10,050 nucleotides of DNA from Sedimentisphaerales bacterium (lineage in GTDB: Bacteria; Planctomycetota; Phycisphaerae; Sedimentisphaerales; SM23-30): positions 1 to 10,050 of the forward strand of contig JAFGDI010000261.1 of NCBI GenBank assembly GCA_016932145.1, in the 5' to 3' direction. Shown piece after piece: positions 4,909-10,050 of this stretch (the first letter of the stretch is position 1; each line of letters starts with the position of its first letter). The notes under the pieces were generated by a model. That model saw only the letters and a program-made list of their open reading frames with translations. It did no database searches and was not told the DNA's origin. Made by a program: the position numbers and the translations under genes.

Positions 4909-6681
4909 TCACCTTGTCGGCACAAATACCCTGAACCGCGCACCGCCGCCCTCATAATCAACCACGCCTACCTCGCCGCCCAGCATGGTTACCAGCTCAC
5001 GCACTATAGCCAGGCCCAGACCGACACCGCCATATCGACGCGTCACCGAACCATCGAGCTGACGAAACTTCTCAAATATTATCTCGCGATCATCAGGGGC
5101 TATGCCCGGACCGCTATCGGTTACAAAGATCTCTATTCCTAACAGCGGACCATCTTCTGCCAGATCGGCCTCTACGGTTATCTGGCCTCCATTAGGTGTA
5201 AACTTAACCGCATTGCTTATCAGATTGAATACGATCTGCTGCACTTTACCCGGGTCACTTTCAATAGCTCCGATACGCTCACTGATCTTTGATTCCAGAA
5301 CAAGCTGCTTTTCTTCCGCCTGCGGCCTGATTATATTGAACAGATTATTCACTATCTCGGCAAAGCTGAACTGCTCCACATGCAATTCCACCCGACCGGC
5401 CTCTATTCGTGCCAGTTCCAGCAGGTCATTAATAATTCGCAGTAATAACTTACCGCTCTGCATTACATTATGGCTATAACGCATACCGCGCGTATCTTCC
5501 CGCGATTCGGCCTGCTCATGCAGCACCTCGGCAAAACCTATTATCGCATTGAGCGGGGTACGCAGCTCATGCGATACATTAGCCAGAAACTCGCTTTTTA
5601 ACTTATTCGATTCATACAATGCTATATTACGAGCTTCAAGATCGCCCAGCCGGTTATCAAGTGCAACATAGTTTTCCCGCAAGCGGTCGTGTGCCGTTTT
5701 CAGCCGGCTCAACATGTGATTGAACGCTACTGCCAACTGCTCATATTCATCGCCGGTATTTATCTGACCGGTTATCTCGATCGCTCGCAGCCAGGTGTCG
5801 ATCTCATCTTTTTCCTGATCTTCGACCGATGGCTCTTTCAGGTGGATTATCTCTTCATTATCATACTCCGGCACAATTATCTGCTCGGCTGCGGCACGCA
5901 AGGCTCGCACCGGCTGCAAAATGAATCGCTGCGTGATCAGATAAAACGCCATGATCGCACATATTCCACTGAACAGACCGCCAACAATTATTATTGTTCG
6001 GTTAATGAATAGTACCTGACTGCTCCGACCTGCTGGTATTACCACACTAATAACGCCTACCAGCTCATCCTCGGCAAACGCCGGCGGCAGCTCCTCCTCT
6101 TTTCGCTTTATCTCCTCAATATCAGAACTTTCTCGAATACTGGCCAGGCGAGACTCGATCACCTGACTGCCATGACATTTCAGGCAGTCTCGCTCGGCAC
6201 GCAGCGCCCGCAAATATCGGCCCGGACTGGCCAGCGGACTGCGGCCAAGCTCGGTTATCTGATCATTATCTACCAGAGACGGAGGGATTATATTTTCCTG
6301 CTCACTATTAAAACGCGAATATTCTTCCCGACTCTTATCTGCATCAAAAGCTGAGACACCCTGAGCCAGAAATTTATCTGCGGCTAAACGGCTCTCTCGC
6401 TCTGCTCCCAACCGAACCCACTCGGTTATCGGCCGGACACTGCTCTGAGCCTTACTCAGCGGCGGCAGGGTCGGACTGGGCATTGACTGACAATGCTGCC
6501 ATAAAATATGATCTACCTCGATACGCGCCAGGTCAAATTTGCCTTCCTCGACCAGCTTGTCCATCCATAAATACGGAAAATACAAACCCGCTGTTATCAC
6601 TACAATAATAGCCGCAGAAAAACCCACCAGGCACTTAGTCGCCAGGGAAATGCTTATTTTTACTCGATACCAGTTCTTCAT
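4909..6681 (-). CDS. Membrane histidine kinase with periplasmic heme-binding motif
   Basis: A 590-residue kinase. Membrane helix 1 is about residues 14-36 and helix 2 about 227-249, enclosing a periplasmic domain of about 190 residues. That domain contains CLKCH (C166, C169, H170), a c-type heme attachment motif, in the arrangement of DUF3365/Tll0287-like sensors. A HAMP linker follows (AS1 near P257, AS2 at about 311-328), with roughly 40 extra acidic residues (about 270-308) between its helices. After a coiled coil (328-363) come the phosphoacceptor H371 in SHELRTPLNAIIGF, the N-box N486/N490, G1 box DSGPGI (522-527) and G2 box GVGLGLAIV (552-560). All key kinase residues are present. By family knowledge such domains may sense redox state, NO or other heme ligands; the ligand here is unknown. 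The ATG is 61 nt after the nadB stop on the same strand, so co-transcription is plausible. The ribosome site is weak (GTGAGAT next to the ATG); a strong GGAGGAAG is 40 nt upstream. No response regulator is adjacent. Confidence 0.95.
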   Translation of the reverse strand: MKNWYRVKISISLATKCLVGFSAAIIVVITAGLYFPYLWMDKLVEEGKFDLARIEVDHILWQHCQSMPSPTLPPLSKAQSSVRPITEWVRLGAERESRLAADKFLAQGVSAFDADKSREEYSRFNSEQENIIPPSLVDNDQITELGRSPLASPGRYLRALRAERDCLKCHGSQVIESRLASIRESSDIEEIKRKEEELPPAFAEDELVGVISVVIPAGRSSQVLFINRTIIIVGGLFSGICAIMAFYLITQRFILQPVRALRAAAEQIIVPEYDNEEIIHLKEPSVEDQEKDEIDTWLRAIEITGQINTGDEYEQLAVAFNHMLSRLKTAHDRLRENYVALDNRLGDLEARNIALYESNKLKSEFLANVSHELRTPLNAIIGFAEVLHEQAESREDTRGMRYSHNVMQSGKLLLRIINDLLELARIEAGRVELHVEQFSFAEIVNNLFNIIRPQAEEKQLVLESKISERIGAIESDPGKVQQIVFNLISNAVKFTPNGGQITVEADLAEDGPLLGIEIFVTDSGPGIAPDDREIIFEKFRQLDGSVTRRYGGVGLGLAIVRELVTMLGGEVGVVDYEGGGARFRVFVPTR

Positions 6682-6742
6682 ATCTCACATTTTACTCGCA
6701 ACCAACCAGAACTACAAGCTACTTCCTCCACACCATAGCCAC

Positions 6743-8371
6743 TCAGCTCAACTGAGCAGGCTCTGTCTCTGAATGTCGGCACTGGCTGGCATCGGTCTCA
6801 GGATAATCAGTTCGATAATGCACCCCGCGAGACTCGGTTCGCTGCAACGCACTTCTTGTTATCAGCTCACTCACAGTCAGCATATTCTGACATTGCCATT
6901 GATCAGGACTGTCAAATAACTTGTCCATTACATATCGTTGCCAGAAATCTATTATCTCGATAGCCTCGCTGAGTAACCCTTCTTCACGGGTCAAACCAAC
7001 ATTACGCCACATCATAGCTTTTAGCGAATTGGTAACATCGGGCACATCCAGACGAGTTCGTTGCGATAGCTCGATCTCATAATCCATAGTAAACATTGCC
7101 GGACGAATTCCACCGGCCAGATCTTTACATACATTCTCACCACAGATCCGGCCAAATACCAGGGCCTCCAGCAGTGAATTACTCGCCAACCGATTTGCGC
7201 CATGCAAACCAGTACAGGCTGCCTCACCGCAACAATACAAGCCCGGCAGATTAGTCCGACCATCAGCATCGGTCTTGACCCCACCTATCATATAATGCGC
7301 ACTGGGACGAACCGGGATCAGGTCATGGTCAACATCTATATCAAAAGAGGCACATAACGCACTTATCGTCGGAAACTTACTTGCAACCATCTTACCGCCC
7401 AAATGCCTTACATCAAGATACACACTCGTTGACTTACTCCGGGCCATCTGGTCAAATATCGCCCGACTTACTATGTCACGCGGAGCCAGCTCGCCCATTT
7501 CATGGTAATCATCCATGAAACGCCTGCCCTCGCTATTGAGTAAATACGCACCTGCACCACGCAACGCCTCTGTTATCAGCGACCGCTCAGCTCCTGCTAT
7601 ATACAAAGTAGTTGGATGAAACTGCATAAATTCCAGGTCAGACAATATCGCTCCGGCACGCCAGGCCATCGCCAGGCCATCGCCTGTTGCTATCTCAGGA
7701 TTGGTCGTCTCTCGCCAGATACGACCTGCTCCGCCACTGGCCAATACCACACAACCTGACCAGCAGCATTGCATACGATAATTATTGTGCCAGGTAACTA
7801 CCCCTACACACCTGCCTTCTGCCGTCAACAGGTCTATGCAAAAACAATTATCCAGTATCTTGATCCGCTTATTTGACTTTACCTGCTCCCAGAGCGATTC
7901 TACTATCGCCCTGCCTGTAGCATCACCATGAGCATGAGCTATGCGATAATTAGAATGACCGCCCTCACGACCGGCATCCAACTCGCCATCAGTACGGTCA
8001 AATGGTGTCTGCCAGTCGCACAATTCCTGCATCTGCCCGGGAGCCTCTCGTATTACCCGCTCCACTACTTCCAGATCACACAAACCGCAACCGGCACGCA
8101 AGGTATCATCAATATGCGATTCAAAACTATCATCTGCACGCATTACCGCTGCTATGCCGCCCTGAGCATAATATGAATTACTCGCCGGGATCTCTCCTTT
8201 AGTAATCAACATCACATTGCCCTGCTCTGAGGCAGCCAGGGCCGCTCGCAGACCGGCAACTCCCGACCCTATTACTATGCAATCGGAAAATATATGACCC
8301 ATACGACTTGTATCTATATGTGCCAGATAGCGACGAAGCGTTTTCACCGGCTTTTTGCTCTTCGAATTCAT
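6743..8371 (-). CDS. nadB: L-aspartate oxidase NadB
   Basis: A 542-residue FAD enzyme oxidising L-aspartate to iminoaspartate, the first step of de novo NAD synthesis; NadA then makes quinolinate. The FAD-binding VIGSGVAGL lies at 33-41 (G35, G37, G40), with ASNSYYAQGGIAAV at 63-76. Active-site counterparts of the E. coli enzyme appear as H252 (MQFHPTTLY), R298 (APRDIVSRA) and H359 (SAHYMIGGV). The second FAD segment GLHGANRLASNSLLEALVFG (388-407) and the C-terminal ESRGVHYRTDYP (513-524) are both standard. These separate it from fumarate/succinate reductase flavoproteins. The first 25 residues (RRYL...DTSR...H) precede the usual start of the fold but match, from memory, an N-terminal style common in planctomycetes, so I keep the ATG at 8371 with AGAGAA about 4 nt upstream; M24 is the alternative. 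nadA and nadC are not in the window. The next gene downstream is the heme-motif kinase. Confidence 0.98.
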   Translation of the reverse strand: MNSKSKKPVKTLRRYLAHIDTSRMGHIFSDCIVIGSGVAGLRAALAASEQGNVMLITKGEIPASNSYYAQGGIAAVMRADDSFESHIDDTLRAGCGLCDLEVVERVIREAPGQMQELCDWQTPFDRTDGELDAGREGGHSNYRIAHAHGDATGRAIVESLWEQVKSNKRIKILDNCFCIDLLTAEGRCVGVVTWHNNYRMQCCWSGCVVLASGGAGRIWRETTNPEIATGDGLAMAWRAGAILSDLEFMQFHPTTLYIAGAERSLITEALRGAGAYLLNSEGRRFMDDYHEMGELAPRDIVSRAIFDQMARSKSTSVYLDVRHLGGKMVASKFPTISALCASFDIDVDHDLIPVRPSAHYMIGGVKTDADGRTNLPGLYCCGEAACTGLHGANRLASNSLLEALVFGRICGENVCKDLAGGIRPAMFTMDYEIELSQRTRLDVPDVTNSLKAMMWRNVGLTREEGLLSEAIEIIDFWQRYVMDKLFDSPDQWQCQNMLTVSELITRSALQRTESRGVHYRTDYPETDASQCRHSETEPAQLS

Positions 8372-8498
8372 GCGTTTCTCTATTTGTTTTCTGGGTTACA
8401 CTTTCTGCAGAACCTTATTTCTCTAAAAGCGCAACTCTCTTTAACTATACAATGCCTGATGATCTCCCTTAGCTACAGGCATCTGGCAAACCGACCTT

Positions 8499-8527
8499 AT
8501 TATATAGAGCAACCAATACGATTAAAA
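8499..8527 (-). promoter_or_regulatory. Candidate nadB promoter
   Basis: A perfect TATAAT on the minus strand (8504-8499) with a weak -35 candidate TTTTAA (8527-8522) at 17-nt spacing. Transcription would start near 8492, about 120 nt upstream of nadB. A TATAGT closer to the gene (8449-8444) is an alternative without a good -35. Confidence 0.35.
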
Positions 8528-8568
8528 ACTTTTTATTGAGTTTGTCACCTGGCTTTATGCTTTAACCC

Positions 8569-8597
8569 TTGACTATCTTATCTGCCGCAGAGATACT
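8569..8597 (+). promoter_or_regulatory. Candidate promoter of the GH105 gene
   Basis: TTGACT (8569-8574), five of six to the -35 consensus, then 17 nt, then GATACT (8592-8597), four of six to the -10 consensus. Transcription would start near 8604. A second TTGACT at 8620-8625 has no acceptable -10 at 17 nt. Confidence 0.45.
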
Positions 8598-8756
8598 ATA
8601 AACCATAGTAACATATTGATTGACTTTACCGATGGTTCAAATGTGAAAAGAAAAGATTGGCCTTTTTGGTGTTTTTCTATTTTAAAATGGTTTAACTATA
8701 AGTAAAATAAATCGTTAAGTGATCGACATAAGTTCATATATAAACCCAAGTTAAAT

Positions 8757-8760
8757 GGAG
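8757..8760 (+). promoter_or_regulatory. Ribosome binding site deciding the GH105 start
   Basis: GGAG lies 9 nt before the ATG at 8770. It overlaps the upstream in-frame ATG at 8755, which itself has no ribosome site in front, so translation most likely begins at 8770. Confidence 0.75.
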
Positions 8761-8769
8761 AAAGTAGTA

Positions 8770-9831
8770 ATGAAGCTCAAAGTATTGTTAATGCTATTGT
8801 TAGGCTCATGTCTGTGTAATGCCGGTCAGATCAAGATCGACAACCCGGAATCTGTCATAAAATATGGTAATATGGCGGTAAGTAATTTATTAAACCGCGG
8901 TTATATGCTTTATAAAGGCGACAAAGGCCTGCATTATGCCGAGGCTTGTGCCGGGCTGGGTGCTTTACGCTTTACCGAAGCAACCGGCAATAAAGCCGAT
9001 CTCGATAAAGTAATCGAAAGATACTCTGGCTTCCTCAATGACGATGACCAGCTCATCGACCGCATTGAGCATGTAGATTTTAATGTTCGCGGTATTGTTC
9101 CTTTGCAGATTTTCCTGGCTACAAAAAATGAAGGCTATAAAAAGTCTGGTCTCTCGTTCGCTGATAATCAGTGGAAAAAAGAGATCGAAGGAGGACTCAC
9201 CTGGCAGACTCGCTGGTGGATCGATGACATGTACATGGTAGGCAGCTTACAGATGCAGGCTTATCGCGCTACCGGCGATATTATGTATGCTGACAAAGCC
9301 GCCAGACTTTTACATGCATATATTGACAAACTGCAACAGCCTAATGGCCTGTTTTTCCATGGCCCCAAGTTCCCCCATTTCTGGGGCAGAGGTAATGGCT
9401 GGGTAGCTGTTTCTATGGCTGAAGTGATCAGGGACTTACCCAAAGACAATCAGCATTATGCTCCCATACTCGAAAGCTATAAAAAAATGATGGCTGGTTT
9501 ATTGAAATACCAGTCTGATAATGGGTTATGGAGACAACTGATCGACAATCAATACTCCTGGCCAGAAACTTCCTGCTCAGCTATGTTTGCCTATGCTATG
9601 GCTATTGGCGTTGAAAATGATGTTCTGCCTGAAGCTCAATACGCCCCGGCAGTTAAAAAAGCATGGCCCGCTCTTTGTGCCAGTCTCAACCGCGACGGCA
9701 GTATTCGCGATGTCTGCGAAGGCACTGGCCAGAAAGACGATGTTGAGTTCTATATGAACAGAAAAAGGATTACCGGCGATTTCCATGGACAGGCGCCTTT
9801 CCTCTGGCTGGCCACTGAACTGGCTGACTAA
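8770..9831 (+). CDS. Exported GH105/GH88-like unsaturated glycuronyl hydrolase
   Basis: A 353-residue protein of the YteR-like six-hairpin family. Such enzymes remove the unsaturated uronic acid left at oligosaccharide ends by polysaccharide lyases, for example from rhamnogalacturonan or ulvan. Family landmarks in order: LHYAEACAG (54-62), WWIDDMYM (149-156, with D152 or D153 the likely catalytic acid), FWGRGNGW (204-211), WPETSCSAMFAYA (264-276), VCEGTG (315-320) and GDFHGQAPFLWLA (336-348). The length is typical. The N-terminus is a signal peptide: hydrophobic core LLMLLLGSCLC, with either cleavage after CNA (18) or lipidation at C14 (L-G-S-C), which I cannot decide. I place the start at ATG 8770 because GGAG is 9 nt upstream; ATG 8755 would put five residues (MEKVV) before the signal. 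It is a lone gene with its own leader; no lyase, sulfatase or transporter is adjacent, so the natural substrate is not fixed by context. Confidence 0.92.
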   Translation: MKLKVLLMLLLGSCLCNAGQIKIDNPESVIKYGNMAVSNLLNRGYMLYKGDKGLHYAEACAGLGALRFTEATGNKADLDKVIERYSGFLNDDDQLIDRIEHVDFNVRGIVPLQIFLATKNEGYKKSGLSFADNQWKKEIEGGLTWQTRWWIDDMYMVGSLQMQAYRATGDIMYADKAARLLHAYIDKLQQPNGLFFHGPKFPHFWGRGNGWVAVSMAEVIRDLPKDNQHYAPILESYKKMMAGLLKYQSDNGLWRQLIDNQYSWPETSCSAMFAYAMAIGVENDVLPEAQYAPAVKKAWPALCASLNRDGSIRDVCEGTGQKDDVEFYMNRKRITGDFHGQAPFLWLATELAD

Positions 9832-9858
9832 TCTCTGAAATATACATACTAATAAGCA

Positions 9859-9919
9859 AATAAGCTCTGGCTTCCACACCCGGCATAAAAACACCTTGTC
9901 AATGAAGCCAGAGCTTATT
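9859..9919. terminator. Perfect 16-bp inverted repeat, likely bidirectional terminator
   Basis: AATAAGCTCTGGCTTC (9859-9874) and its exact reverse complement (9904-9919) flank a 29-nt loop. On the plus strand the stem is followed by ATTTTT, on the minus strand by TTTGCTTATT. It begins 28 nt after the GH105 stop and ends 41 nt before the end of the probable minus-strand gene, as expected for a shared terminator. The 29-nt loop is longer than usual. Confidence 0.7.
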
Positions 9920-9960
9920 ATTTTTAAATCAACTGTAGCGACGCAGCAGTCTCGTCTGCC

Positions 9961-10050
9961 TTACCGACATAGAACAGTATGATTTCCTGAGCCTATTGGA
10001 TCAATAAAACGCATAACCCCTTCAACCTGAACTGTTACCGGTTCGCCATC
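9961..10050 (-). CDS. Probable 3' end of a minus-strand gene, unknown product
   Basis: Read from the right edge on the minus strand, one frame is open for 29 codons to a TAA at 9963-9961, while the other two minus frames close within about ten codons. The peptide begins DGEPVTVQVEGVMRFIDPIG and ends HTVLCR, with the alternating hydrophobic pattern of beta strands. The placement, converging on the inverted repeat at 9859-9919, supports a real gene end. The fragment is too short to name, and a 29-codon open frame can occur by chance. Confidence 0.4.
   Translation of the reverse strand, partial: DGEPVTVQVEGVMRFIDPIGSGNHTVLCR

Larger units (their letters stand above)
8372..8754. other. Divergent intergenic region nadB / GH105
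   Basis: A 383-nt AT-rich spacer between divergent genes. It holds a candidate promoter for each gene (listed separately), T-rich tracts at 8659-8682 and several partial -10-like boxes near the GH105 gene (for example TATAAG at 8697-8702). The 5' leader of the GH105 gene would be about 150 nt. I see no open reading frame, RNA gene or strong hairpin here. Confidence 0.6.

Noticed and set aside
6742..6756. CTCAG-CTCAA-CTGAG inverted repeat at the end of nadB
   Set aside because: The 5-bp arms overlap coding sequence and there is no T-run, so it is not supported as a terminator.
8601..8637. AACCAT...ATGGTT inverted repeat in the GH105 leader
   Set aside because: Six-base arms with a 25-nt loop are expected by chance in this AT-rich spacer.

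Overview
The window is an ordinary-looking stretch of a Gram-negative-type bacterial chromosome. Base composition is moderate (GC roughly mid-40s by eye). The gene set, a planctomycete-like NadB N-terminus, a DUF3365-type heme-sensor kinase and a GH105-like polysaccharide enzyme together suggest Planctomycetota, perhaps a Phycisphaerae/Sedimentisphaerales relative. This placement is an inference from gene content and protein style, not from a marker-gene comparison. I see no rRNA, tRNA, CRISPR array, transposase or phage gene.

Left edge (1-814, minus strand): the start of an F1Fo ATP synthase operon, read leftwards as atpZ, an atpI-like gene and atpB. The genes are joined by a 4-nt overlap and a 2-nt gap. 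The 305-nt divergent spacer (815-1119) holds two interleaved extended -10 promoters, one for the atp operon and one for thyX, so the two transcripts may compete for polymerase.

Positions 1120-2593 (plus strand): thyX (flavin-dependent thymidylate synthase, TTG start), then a 238-nt spacer, then a small stand-alone double Clp N-domain protein. The spacer carries an imperfect duplication, a near-perfect palindrome and a hairpin followed by a T-run.

Positions 2675-4688 (minus strand): a lipoprotein of unknown function followed by a soluble PAS histidine kinase of the NtrB type, probably one transcript from a TTGACT promoter at about 4789. The kinase converges with the Clp-domain gene.

Positions 4909-8371 (minus strand): nadB (L-aspartate oxidase, first step of NAD synthesis) followed 61 nt later by a membrane histidine kinase whose periplasmic region carries a CxxCH heme-binding motif. 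The two may be co-transcribed. Neither kinase in the window has a response regulator beside it.

Positions 8372-9831 (plus strand after a 383-nt divergent spacer): an exported GH105/GH88-like unsaturated glycuronyl hydrolase for polysaccharide breakdown. It is followed by a perfect 16-bp inverted repeat that looks like a bidirectional terminator. The last 90 nt appear to be the 3' end of a minus-strand gene.

I did not find a convincing new multi-gene system. The most interesting items are the heme-motif kinase behind nadB, the lipoprotein-kinase pair, the interleaved atp/thyX promoters, and the leader structure upstream of the stand-alone Clp N-domain gene.
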